A stretch of DNA of 64,000 nucleotides from assembly GCA_947577185.1 (NCBI GenBank), contig CANPUE010000008.1, forward strand, positions 58,060 to 122,059, read 5' to 3'. The position numbers and the translations under genes were made by a program. The stretch is from an uncultured Lachnospiraceae bacterium. Its GTDB lineage: Bacteria > Bacillota > Clostridia > Lachnospirales > Lachnospiraceae. This document shows, piece by piece, positions 18,796-27,956 of this stretch (position 1 is the stretch's first letter; every line of letters starts with the position of its first letter). Below the pieces are notes generated by a model. The model made no database searches. It was not told the DNA's origin and worked only from the letters and a program-made list of their open reading frames with translations.

Positions 18796-19893
18796 TCACG
18801 AAAAATCAAACATTTTAATTACTTCTACAATATTGAAGAAATCTTGTTTAGCAAGTCCGAAACATTCCAGTACATCCGGCGAAAACTGTCCGCATTCGCC
18901 GTTCATGATCATATCATATGCCATACTGTTGGCATATGCACTTTTGTATACTCTGGGACTTACCAGTGCGTCATAGACATCTGCAATGGCAACAATCTGT
19001 GCATATATGGGTATTTCATCTCCAACCAGCTGGTCGGGATAACCTTTTCCATCCCATCTCTCATGATGATAACGGCAAATATCATAACTGTAACGATAAA
19101 ATTCACTCGTCTGGTCTCTGTAAGATTTTTCCAGTATCTCGCATCCGATCGTCGTATGCGTTTTCATAATCTCAAATTCTTCCGGCGTGAGCCTTCCCGG
19201 TTTCAGAAGGATCGCATCAGGAATCCCGATCTTACCGATATCATGCAGAGCCGATGCTCTGGCTATCTCATCGATCTGTTCCGGTGTGATGCCGTATTTG
19301 GGATAATATTTCATCAGGTATTTCAACATGATTCTCGTGAAATATTTGATCCGCCTCGTGTGTTCTCCGGTCTCTGCGCTTCTCGCTTCCACGACTGAAC
19401 TGAGTGTGTCGATCATAAACTCATTGTTGTCCTGGATCTCTTTCTGCTGTCTGCGGATCTCTTCTTCCTGTTCTTTCAGGCGTACTTCCATGTGGTGCTT
19501 ATGCCGGTACAGGTCAATGATATTTTTACTTCTTCTCTTTACAATATGCGGATAGAAAGGTTTATGTATAACGTCGGCCACACCGTATGAATATGCCTGA
19601 TCTTCACTGTCGAGCGCATCCTCACTCGTGATCAGAATAACCGGAATGTTATCTAACATGTTTTCGCCGTTCATATATTCCAATACGCCGAAACCGTCCA
19701 TAACCGGCATCACGATGTCGAGCAGCAGCAGTACGATATCACTATTATTTTTCAGTTTAAAAATAGCGTCTTCACCATCCTCTGCCTCAAGCAGATCATA
19801 ATTGCCATCCCGAAAGACATCTTTTAAAATCTCTCTGTTAACTTCTTCGTCATCGACGATCAGGATCTTTTTTCTTTTCTTTTCTGCTTCCAT
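18796..19893 (-). CDS. Response regulator with intact HD-GYP phosphodiesterase
   Basis: A 365-residue protein: receiver at residues 8-125 (ILIVDDEEVN, D in LLLLDIVMPVMDG, K in VIHKPF), a coiled-coil linker, then a canonical HD-GYP domain with ALHDIGKIGIPD, KTHTTIG, YHHERWDGKGYP and IADVYDAL. It should cleave c-di-GMP to pGpG or GMP when phosphorylated. It is the first gene of the long minus-strand run, preceded by a consensus promoter about 115 bases upstream. No GGDEF cyclase is in the window. It is the clearest output protein of the operon. Confidence 0.92.
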   Translation of the reverse strand: MEAEKKRKKILIVDDEEVNREILKDVFRDGNYDLLEAEDGEDAIFKLKNNSDIVLLLLDIVMPVMDGFGVLEYMNGENMLDNIPVILITSEDALDSEDQAYSYGVADVIHKPFYPHIVKRRSKNIIDLYRHKHHMEVRLKEQEEEIRRQQKEIQDNNEFMIDTLSSVVEARSAETGEHTRRIKYFTRIMLKYLMKYYPKYGITPEQIDEIARASALHDIGKIGIPDAILLKPGRLTPEEFEIMKTHTTIGCEILEKSYRDQTSEFYRYSYDICRYHHERWDGKGYPDQLVGDEIPIYAQIVAIADVYDALVSPRVYKSAYANSMAYDMIMNGECGQFSPDVLECFGLAKQDFFNIVEVIKMFDFS

Positions 19894-20006
19894 AATTTCG
19901 TAACCGTATCCTTTCCTCAGCCTTTATGTTTATTTGTTGATGATTCCGAATCTGATTTCCGTAAGCATTTCATCTGTATTACTATTAATATCTTTCATCT
20001 TTAAAT

Positions 20007-20036
20007 AAAATACCATTTTTCCTATGGGATTGTCAA
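20007..20036 (-). promoter_or_regulatory. Promoter of the chemosensory/phosphorelay operon
   Basis: On the minus strand TTGACA (20031-20036) and TATTTT (20007-20012) are 18 bp apart with TGG directly before the -10. It is about 115 bases upstream of the REC-HD-GYP start. A second, weaker candidate (TTGACT with TAAGAT, 16 bp apart) lies near 20188-20215. Confidence 0.7.
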
Positions 20037-20387
20037 TAAAAAATCAGCAAAACAGCTGGAAATATAGTTGTAAGATTCTCCCACTGTGCCGTTTTCTTTC
20101 TCTCATCACCACTTTCTTTCCAGCCGATATCCGATACCGGTTTCCTGCCGTCTTTTGTTCTGCCAGTATAGTACTATGGCATGCTACTCTATATCTTATC
20201 ATAATCCGACTCAAAGTCAAGTTAATAATGACATATCTGCCGCATTTGCAAGTCATTTGGGACATGTTTTTGTCAAAAAAACCCGTCCTGTCGGCTGCGT
20301 CAAAAAGAGCATCGGCATTTTTTGTCTTATTTTAATATCATGACGCACTGCCTTTTTTCACAGAAAAGTTCTTTTATCAAAACCTTA
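20037..20387 (-). other. Gene-free interval between lhr and the chemosensory operon
   Basis: No credible gene is seen in this interval; a 73-codon minus-strand frame at 20044-20265 has no ribosome binding site or protein-like composition. It holds a second weak minus-strand promoter and an inverted repeat (TGCGTCA and TGACGCA) flanking a loop of about 40 bases next to the lhr stop. No c-di-GMP riboswitch core was recognised in the leader. Confidence 0.4.
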
Positions 20388-23300
20388 CTACCGATACAGG
20401 ACGTAATCATGCATCTCACGGCCAAATCCAGCCCCCGCAAGCGCATCGGCGGCCTCCGGAGGGTAGTCTGACACGACAATCCGTTTTCTGCCGCAAAAGA
20501 TCCTGCCGCTCCTGAATGCTTCCGCAAAAAGCTGCATGATCTCTGTAAGTTGCGCCGACTTTCGTGCTTCCGGGGCAAAAATGCGCAGTATCTTCCCCTG
20601 CCTTTCCAGAACAGCCGCAGGCTCTCCGCTGCACAAAGCTGCCGCGGTACCGGGTACATTGAGAAATGCCCTGTCCGGCCTGTGCGCAAACAGTTTTCCC
20701 CATGGCTGCATGGGGTCCGCCGCATTGAGCCACACCGTTTCTTTCTGCGGCGCTGCGAGGGCCGCCGTCACGCTGCCCAGATCCGTTTTTCGGATAAACT
20801 GGGCGCCGGAAAGCTCTTTCACAAAATACCCTCTGCGCACTTCTCCCGTGTATTCCTTCACCCGGAGCAGCGACAGCGCCTCCTGCCAGGATATCCCGTA
20901 TGCCGCTGCCGTTTCCCTGCACAGGATCAGATATCTGTCAAAGCAGCGCGCCATCTGTTCCTCCATTGAAAACGGCCGGATCTGCCGCACCAGGTCAAAA
21001 CGGCCGGATGACAATGCTCTGACATGCGCGCCCGCCCGCTGCCTGGGCGTTGCTTTTTCTATTTTCTTCCGGTCTTTCAGCATCCGAACCGGAACAAAGC
21101 TGTCTGCGCATACGACACCTTTTTCCACGAGCGAGAGTACCGCGTCATAGGGTGAACGCCCGTCCAAAACGCCGCTCAGCGCCTGCATAAAACTGGCTCC
21201 CCTGCTGCTTAACGTCTCCGCAAGAAGCTGTTCCTGTTCGGAAAGATCCTGCCACGGAATCTCTCTTCTGACCTCCCAGTCGATGCGGCTCACAGGATCA
21301 AAGGCAAGCCTGCCGCCTTCTTCCATATGCCAGAAGAAATCGCCGGAAGCCAAAAGACTGTCCAGAAGCTGTCCCTTATAATTTCTGACTCTGACCGGCA
21401 GGAGCACCTCTTCCCAGAAAGAAACCGGATAAGCCGTTCCGCTCAGAGAGGCAAGCGCTGTCCTGATTGCTTCCTCAGGCGGCGCGTTGTGGCGCATCCG
21501 GGCGGTCAAAAGCGCCGCGTAAGCCTCCGGCGGACGGGTCGCGATCTCTTCCCTGCGGTTTAATACGGTCTTGATCCTGGCGCGCTGATACATCTGTGCG
21601 TGGTAATAGATCACATCATCCGCGGCACTGCCGGATACGGCATGTGCGACGGCTTCCTTCCTGTCTGCAAGTTCAAGCAGCACGCCCTGTGCCTTTTCCG
21701 TCGTCCAGCCGTAGCGGGCCGCCGTCTGTATCGCCCGCGCGCCGCCGCGGTAACGCAGCATCCGGCGGACGATCTGCAGAGCCTCCTCGCAATACCCGCT
21801 TCCTTCTGCGGCCTCCGACAGCGCAGCGCTGTACTCCGCCTCCTGCTCCGCCGCAATCCAAAGTCCCTGTTCCAGATACAGCGCCCGGCCCTGTGAAGCA
21901 AGTTTTTCGAGCCATTGCACCGGAATGTCCAGTTCCCCGGCCGCCAGATCGCCCTCCGTCATCAGCAGGGCGTGCAGCTGGCGCTCATCCTCCGGCAGTT
22001 TCCCCCTTGTCTGCGTCTGTGACAGTTCCCGCTCTCCCGGCGCCAACAGTTCCTTTTCCTGATGCAGCGCTTCCTCCACCGCCGCATGGATGCCCCGCGG
22101 TGTCGGCGCATAGTCATACATAACAGCGCCCTCCTGCGCCCACTGTAGGGGCAGTGACATCGGAGACGGCGTCTCTGTATAGACCTCACGTACCCTCACT
22201 TCCCCGGTCACGATCTTTTGCAGCACTTCTTTCACGCCGGCCGTATCCCAAAGCTGGCACATACACTCCATCCTTGTCTCACGGATGAGCGGATGTTCTT
22301 TCTCCCGCACGACCTGTTCAAGCATCTCCGCGCTTTTGAGGCGCTGCATCCAAAGAGGATGCCTCCCGTTTCCTCTCGCGCCCATCATCAGCGCCCGGCC
22401 GCAGTTATAGCGGAATGTCATGTTAAAGACCGCAGTTGACGGCAGAAGCGCTGCGAGAATGGTTTCGGCCTTTTCCGGTTCCAGTCTCCCAAGTACCCCT
22501 TCCGGCAGCCTTCTGTCGCCGTAGGAATAGAGCAGAAAACCATCCTCTTCGTCCACACTCCCGACTTCCATCTGCAATTCTTCCCTGAGAAACCACGCGG
22601 CAAGCAGTGAGAGCGGCGCATTGATCCTTCTGCCGAACACGGAATGAAACATCATCTGGCTGTTGCCGGACTGATCTCTGAAATGTTCCACAAGGATCGT
22701 CCGGTCGTCCGGCAGCCCTCCTGTCTGTGCGATCTGCCGTTTCAGATAGCCGGCCGCGGACTCTGCCGCCGATTCTTCCAGTCCAAGTCCCAAAAGCGCT
22801 TCTTTCAGTTTTCCCGTCTGTTCCGCCTCCTGCAGACTGCGGTAGATCCTGCCGAAACGGATCCCTGTCTCCTTATCTCTTCCTTTCAGCTCTCCCTTCC
22901 AGAACGGCAGCCTTGCTCCTTCCACCGGCGCCTGCGTCACCGTCACCGCATCTCTCCCGATTTGGAGTACTTTCCATGCGAAAGCGCCCAGAATGAAACG
23001 GTCTCCCCGCTGAGACTCATAGACAAATTCCTCGTCCACCTCTCCCACTTTCACGCCGTCTTCCGTCCGCACGGCATACAGCCCTTTATCCGGGATGGTC
23101 CCTCCGGCGGATACTGCGAGGATCCTGCTGTAACCGTCTCCTTCCACCCGCTCATGAATCCTGTCGTACAGTACTCTGGGACGCGACGGCACGTCGCGCT
23201 TATGTTCATAGTCGCCAGCCAGCATCTCCAACACCGCTTTCACGTCCTGTTTTGTCACTTCACGAAATGGATAGGCGCGCGGCAGGATCTCCATCACATC

Positions 23301-24569
23301 GTCAACCTCGTACCCCCGAAAGACAGCCATCGATACCAGATGCTGCGCCAGCACATCGAAGCAGCCGCTGGGCGGATTCATCCGTTCCACATACCCTTCC
23401 GCCGCCAGGCGGGCCGTCATGCCGCACAATATGCTTTCCGCAGGGGTTCTTGGAAACAGATACATCACACTCGTGCGGAATGGATTGTGGCCTGCCCGGC
23501 CGAGTCTCTGCATCGTGGACGAGATCGTACGCGGACAGCCTACCTGGAGCACCTGATCGATCTCACCCACATCGATTCCCAGTTCCATGGACGAAGTCGC
23601 GCACAGCAGTCTGAGCCTTCCCTCCCGTAAAGCAGTCTCCGTCTCCTGGCGCTGTTCTTTGGAAAGGCTTCCGTGATGGACTCTGGCAAATTCCGCCCCG
23701 CCAATCTGGTTGACATAATATGCCAGTTTTTCCGCATAGCGTCTTCCCTCAACGAAAGCGATCACACTGCGCTTTCCCTGACAGTGGCCATATACGAGTT
23801 CTGACAGTTCCTGCCAGACGGGATCTTTTCTTTTTTTTCGGATATCTGCATAGGAACCTAAGACCTGGAGTTGAATCTTCTTCTCCATAGACGGCGCTAT
23901 GATATGAACCTGTTCCGGCGCCAGGTAGCGTGCCGCTTCCGAAAGCGGCGAAATGGTTGCGGACAGACCGATGCGCTGCAGGGGTCTCCCGCACAAAAGA
24001 TCAAGCCGTGCCAGAGACAGCATCAGATGCGCGCCTCTCTTTGTATCGATGAGCGCATGCAGTTCGTCTATTACAACTGCTTCTGCACTGCTTAAAAGAT
24101 TCTGTCCTGTCTTGCTGGTGAGCATGAGATACAGGGATTCCGGTGTGGTGATCAGAATATGCGGCGGCCTGCGTATCATCCGCTGTCTTTCCGAAGTTGT
24201 CGTGTCTCCGGTGCGGATCGCCGTCGTGATCATTCCCTCTGCGCCGATGCCGGTAAGCGGTCGTCCGAGATTCTCACGGATATCCGCTGCCAGCGACTTG
24301 AGCGGAGAAATATAGATCATCCGCAGTTCCTCTTTGAGCGTACCTTCCTCCGCCTCTTTTTTGAAGCGGTCCAGAAACACCAGAAAAGCGGAGAGTGTCT
24401 TGCCGGTTCCTGTCGGGGCAGAAACAAGTACGTGCCCGCCCCCCGCTATGGCGGGCCACGCTTCTTCCTGTACCGGTGTGGGTTTCCCAAAGGCTTTCAG
24501 AAACCAGTCTGCTGTTTTGGGGTCAAATAACTGCATGCAATCTTCCATTTGATCGTTCCGCCCACTCAT
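20388..24569 (-). CDS. lhr: Lhr-family large superfamily 2 helicase
   Basis: A 1393-residue DNA helicase of the Lhr type, used in DNA repair. The Q-motif region is PTPVQEEAWPAI, Walker A is APTGTGKT, motif II is VIDELHAL (DELH rather than DEVH), motif III is SATI, and the second RecA lobe contains HHGSLS, ATSSMELGID and QRLGRAGH. The long C-terminal region with winged-helix and Lhr-specific barrels completes the Lhr core plus CTD; E. coli Lhr is about 1538 residues. It is 76 bases downstream of a hybrid kinase gene; that interval holds two small hairpins. The next gene downstream is more than 490 bases away. Confidence 0.93.
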   Translation of the reverse strand: MSGRNDQMEDCMQLFDPKTADWFLKAFGKPTPVQEEAWPAIAGGGHVLVSAPTGTGKTLSAFLVFLDRFKKEAEEGTLKEELRMIYISPLKSLAADIRENLGRPLTGIGAEGMITTAIRTGDTTTSERQRMIRRPPHILITTPESLYLMLTSKTGQNLLSSAEAVVIDELHALIDTKRGAHLMLSLARLDLLCGRPLQRIGLSATISPLSEAARYLAPEQVHIIAPSMEKKIQLQVLGSYADIRKKRKDPVWQELSELVYGHCQGKRSVIAFVEGRRYAEKLAYYVNQIGGAEFARVHHGSLSKEQRQETETALREGRLRLLCATSSMELGIDVGEIDQVLQVGCPRTISSTMQRLGRAGHNPFRTSVMYLFPRTPAESILCGMTARLAAEGYVERMNPPSGCFDVLAQHLVSMAVFRGYEVDDVMEILPRAYPFREVTKQDVKAVLEMLAGDYEHKRDVPSRPRVLYDRIHERVEGDGYSRILAVSAGGTIPDKGLYAVRTEDGVKVGEVDEEFVYESQRGDRFILGAFAWKVLQIGRDAVTVTQAPVEGARLPFWKGELKGRDKETGIRFGRIYRSLQEAEQTGKLKEALLGLGLEESAAESAAGYLKRQIAQTGGLPDDRTILVEHFRDQSGNSQMMFHSVFGRRINAPLSLLAAWFLREELQMEVGSVDEEDGFLLYSYGDRRLPEGVLGRLEPEKAETILAALLPSTAVFNMTFRYNCGRALMMGARGNGRHPLWMQRLKSAEMLEQVVREKEHPLIRETRMECMCQLWDTAGVKEVLQKIVTGEVRVREVYTETPSPMSLPLQWAQEGAVMYDYAPTPRGIHAAVEEALHQEKELLAPGERELSQTQTRGKLPEDERQLHALLMTEGDLAAGELDIPVQWLEKLASQGRALYLEQGLWIAAEQEAEYSAALSEAAEGSGYCEEALQIVRRMLRYRGGARAIQTAARYGWTTEKAQGVLLELADRKEAVAHAVSGSAADDVIYYHAQMYQRARIKTVLNRREEIATRPPEAYAALLTARMRHNAPPEEAIRTALASLSGTAYPVSFWEEVLLPVRVRNYKGQLLDSLLASGDFFWHMEEGGRLAFDPVSRIDWEVRREIPWQDLSEQEQLLAETLSSRGASFMQALSGVLDGRSPYDAVLSLVEKGVVCADSFVPVRMLKDRKKIEKATPRQRAGAHVRALSSGRFDLVRQIRPFSMEEQMARCFDRYLILCRETAAAYGISWQEALSLLRVKEYTGEVRRGYFVKELSGAQFIRKTDLGSVTAALAAPQKETVWLNAADPMQPWGKLFAHRPDRAFLNVPGTAAALCSGEPAAVLERQGKILRIFAPEARKSAQLTEIMQLFAEAFRSGRIFCGRKRIVVSDYPPEAADALAGAGFGREMHDYVLYR

Positions 24570-24597
24570 TTATTTTAATCTGATCCTTTATGTCAGA

Positions 24598-24648
24598 GCA
24601 GTTTACTGCGGCGACACGCGATGAGAAATTCGCGCAGGCGGTTTCTCA
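24598..24648. repeat. Pair of short hairpins between the hybrid kinase and lhr
   Basis: GCAGT/ACTGC (24598-24609) and TGAGAAA/TTTCTCA (24622-24648) are two inverted repeats filling the 76-base gap. The second overlaps the kinase stop codon. They may be an mRNA processing site or a dispersed intergenic repeat; only a genome search would tell. Confidence 0.35.
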
Positions 24649-27600
24649 ATCTAATAACTCATCCAGCATCGCCAGGAGCTTCTCAATATCGAATGGTTTC
24701 GCAATATGCCCATTCATACCGGCGTTTAAAGCTTCCTGCTTATCTTCCTCAAACGCATTGGCCGTCATTGCAATAATCGGTATCGACGCCAGTTTTTTAT
24801 TCTCCAGGCTTCTGATCGCTTTTGCCGCTTCATAACCGTTCATCACCGGCATCTGTACGTCCATCAGGACAAGCTGATAATAACCCTCTTCGGATTTTCT
24901 GATCATATCCAGCGCAATCTGTCCATTGTCGGCGACTTCCGTCGTGAATCCGGCATCGCCCAAAATGGTGACTGCGATCTCCTGATTCAGTTCGACATCT
25001 TCCGCTAACAGGATGTGACCTGTCCGGTTCTTTGACGCCTTTTCTCTGTCCTTTTTCTTCTTTCCCTCACTCGTCTCTATCGCAGACTGCAGGCTGCTGC
25101 GCAGTTCCGACAAAAACAGCGGTTTGCTGCAGAATGAAGTAACGCCCGCTTCCTTTGCCTCCTCCTCGATATCAGCCCAGTCATACGCAGTCAGAATGAG
25201 GATCGGCGCTTTGTCTCCCACCTCTTTGCGTATCCTTCTGGTCACTTCGATGCCGTTCATATCCGGCAGGAGCCAGTCAATAATATAGACACCGTAATCG
25301 TTGCCCCTTGTGAGCGCCTGATGAGTACGCAGCACGGCCTCTTTTCCCGACAGCGTCCACTCGGCGCGCATGCCGAGCTGTCCCATCATATAAGATACAC
25401 TGTCACATGTATTATAATCATCATCTACAATCAATGCCCTGCATCCCTGTAATTCCGTGATGATCTGCGGTATCTTCGCCTCCGCATACAGTTTGAAGGT
25501 AAAGGAAACAAAAAATTCAGATCCTCTTCCCTGCTCGCTCCTTACCTCTATCGTGCCATTCATCATATCCACAATATTCTTTGTGATCGCCATACCGAGC
25601 CCGGTACCCTGTATGCCGCTGATCGTTGAATTCTGTTCTCTCTCAAACGGCTCGAAAATATGTGCCACAAACTCGTCGCTCATCCCGATCCCGGTATCCT
25701 TAATATAAAACTCATAATTGGCATAGCCTGCAGGCGCGCCCGCTTTCTCCGTAATCCGCATGAATACGGAGCCTCCCGCCCGCGTATACTTGACAGAATT
25801 GCTTAACAGATTCAAAAGAACCTGGTTGAGACGGAGTTTATCACAATAAATGTCCTCATCCAGAACATCAACCGTATCGAACTGCAAATCAAGCTGCTTC
25901 GCATTGACATCTGCCTGCAGAATATTCCGCAGTCCGTGCAGGATCTCTGACAGGCTGCAGGGTTTCTCGTCCAGATGAATCCTTCCGCTCTCGATACGGC
26001 TCATATCCAAAACATCATTGATCAGGCTCAAAAGATGATTTCCTGATGTCATGATCTTCTTGAGATATTCTTCCACCTGTTCTCTGTTATCTATGTGCGA
26101 AATCGCCAGATTCGTAAAACCGACGATCGAGTTCATCGGCGTGCGGATATCATGCGACATATTGGAAAGAAACACACTCTTCGCCTTGCTTGCCCGGTTT
26201 GCCTGTGCAAGCGCATTCTCCAACAGGTTGTTTTTCTCCATTTCGGCCCGCGTTTCCTCATCCACGCTGTGAAATCCTACCACGATGCCCTTTGTCAGGC
26301 CCCATTCTCCGACCCGGACGATCTTGATCTGGAAATATTTGATCTCATTCCCGCAGATCGCACGATAGTTGACCATATACGCTCTCTTCAGCGATAACTC
26401 CGCTTTTATCCGCTCCGCCGCGCAAAACTGCTTCATGATCTCTCTGTCTTCTTCGTGTACAAACTGATCGATATAACGCTCCATATTTTCCCGGAGCGAT
26501 GTCACTTCATCAAAAATACCGCCAAACATACTGTCATGGCTGTCCTCGTTGCGGATCTGAGAACCTGTGCCCGTGTTCAGGTCAAAATAACAGATCAGAT
26601 AATAATCCGCGCCAAGGGCATGGATCAGTTCCATATGGCGTCTTTCTTTTTTCTTCTCCTGTATCTTCTGCGCGGTACAGTCTAACAGGAAACGCTGGTA
26701 ATACAGTTCCCCGTCTTCTTCTAACAGCTTGATGTTTCCCATCACATGCAGAATCTCTCCATCCACATGCCGGATACGGTATTCCACACTGATGCTGTCC
26801 CCGATCTTTTCAAGCTGTTCCATATTTTCCTTCAGTCTGTCCTTGTCTTCCTCCACAACAGACTCCGCAACCATATCGAAACCGCCGCCCACCATCTCTT
26901 CCATCGTGTTATAACCCAGTATGCGCAGCGCCGCCTTATTGATCTTCAAAATGCGCGTCCCGTCCAGAGAATGGCATATGACACCGCAGTCCAGTGATGT
27001 AAAGATCGATTCGAGTGACTGGTTTTTGCGGATAATTTCCCTCTCATAGGCACGTTCCTGCGTCACATCGATCGCCACGCCTACCGTACCCATGACGCTG
27101 CCGTCCAGATCATATAACGGGGATTTATAAGTCGTGAGCGTCCTCATTTCCTCCCCGGCCCTGATAATTTCTTCTGATACGAAGGTTTTTCGTTTGCTCA
27201 TCACTTCATTTTCAGACTCGATACAGACAGGATCGTCCTGCTCGACATCCCATATGTAAGCATGGCCCCGCCCCTGTACCTGTTCTTTGGTCTTATTCAC
27301 CGTCTGACAAAAACTTTCATTTACTTTCTCATGAATACCGTTTTTGTCCTTATACCATACCAGATTCGGAACATGATCGATCATCGCATCCAGGTACTGA
27401 CTGGTCTGCCATGCATCTTTTTCTTTTTTATATGACTGCTGCCAGCGCAGAAAGCGAAAACGGATCTGTGCGTCCGTCATTGGCAGTGTCCAAATATCAA
27501 AAACTTCCGACAGAAAATCTTCTGCCATATCAATCTGGTCCGGCTTTGCCAACAGGATCAGCCTGGCTTCTTTTGCTTTGTCTGCCAGCAATGTCCTCAG

Positions 27601-27798
27601 TGCCTCTTTTGGCTCCTGTCCACCGAGGTTTTCCATAGAAAAGATTATAACGTCCGCTCCGGCCGTCAATGTCTTATCAGGCACACTGCTCTGTGTAAAC
27701 CCATGTGTAAAATGCTCTAACGGCAGCATTTCCCTGACCAGCTCAAACACGCGGCAGCCATCGCCCACCAGATAAAGGTGAACCTTACAATGATACAT
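24646..27798 (-). CDS. Multi-PAS hybrid histidine kinase with two receiver domains
   Basis: A 1050-residue soluble sensor. Residues 1-125 look like a receiver-type alpha/beta fold without an obvious phosphoacceptor. PAS domains follow at about 137-250 (VWYKDKNGIHEKVN), 262-375 and, less clearly, 390-515. The phosphoacceptor is in NMSHDIRTPMNSIVG (H549). The ATPase domain has NLLSNSVKY, DTGIGM and GTGLGMAITKNIV. Two receivers follow with Asp in IIDWLLPDMNG and LVLMDVQMPVMNG. No membrane segment is seen, so signals are cytosolic. Its own promoter lies 83 bases upstream. No partner regulator is adjacent; the free Hpt at 8949-9302 could serve it, which is inference. Confidence 0.88.
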   Translation of the reverse strand: MYHCKVHLYLVGDGCRVFELVREMLPLEHFTHGFTQSSVPDKTLTAGADVIIFSMENLGGQEPKEALRTLLADKAKEARLILLAKPDQIDMAEDFLSEVFDIWTLPMTDAQIRFRFLRWQQSYKKEKDAWQTSQYLDAMIDHVPNLVWYKDKNGIHEKVNESFCQTVNKTKEQVQGRGHAYIWDVEQDDPVCIESENEVMSKRKTFVSEEIIRAGEEMRTLTTYKSPLYDLDGSVMGTVGVAIDVTQERAYEREIIRKNQSLESIFTSLDCGVICHSLDGTRILKINKAALRILGYNTMEEMVGGGFDMVAESVVEEDKDRLKENMEQLEKIGDSISVEYRIRHVDGEILHVMGNIKLLEEDGELYYQRFLLDCTAQKIQEKKKERRHMELIHALGADYYLICYFDLNTGTGSQIRNEDSHDSMFGGIFDEVTSLRENMERYIDQFVHEEDREIMKQFCAAERIKAELSLKRAYMVNYRAICGNEIKYFQIKIVRVGEWGLTKGIVVGFHSVDEETRAEMEKNNLLENALAQANRASKAKSVFLSNMSHDIRTPMNSIVGFTNLAISHIDNREQVEEYLKKIMTSGNHLLSLINDVLDMSRIESGRIHLDEKPCSLSEILHGLRNILQADVNAKQLDLQFDTVDVLDEDIYCDKLRLNQVLLNLLSNSVKYTRAGGSVFMRITEKAGAPAGYANYEFYIKDTGIGMSDEFVAHIFEPFEREQNSTISGIQGTGLGMAITKNIVDMMNGTIEVRSEQGRGSEFFVSFTFKLYAEAKIPQIITELQGCRALIVDDDYNTCDSVSYMMGQLGMRAEWTLSGKEAVLRTHQALTRGNDYGVYIIDWLLPDMNGIEVTRRIRKEVGDKAPILILTAYDWADIEEEAKEAGVTSFCSKPLFLSELRSSLQSAIETSEGKKKKDREKASKNRTGHILLAEDVELNQEIAVTILGDAGFTTEVADNGQIALDMIRKSEEGYYQLVLMDVQMPVMNGYEAAKAIRSLENKKLASIPIIAMTANAFEEDKQEALNAGMNGHIAKPFDIEKLLAMLDELLD

Positions 27799-27880
27799 TT
27801 TTGTTTCCTCCGTACCCTACATTCATCTTTTTTATGCATTTTATCGCTCTCGCCGCCGTCATGGCAGCCCATATGAAACA

Positions 27881-27909
27881 GTTATACCATATTCCTTTAC
27901 GAAAATCAA
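27881..27909 (-). promoter_or_regulatory. Promoter of the multi-PAS hybrid kinase
   Basis: On the minus strand TTGATT (27904-27909) and TATAAC (27881-27886) are 17 bp apart, with TGG directly before the -10. Confidence 0.7.
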
Positions 27910-27956
27910 CGAATATCTGCCGTAATATGTGAAATTATCAGTCAAAATGAATGAGA

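Noticed and set aside
19894..20390. c-di-GMP riboswitch in the leader of the HD-GYP operon
   Set aside because: It would fit the biology, but I found neither the GEMM-I conserved core nor a matching stem layout in the leader; only promoters are visible.
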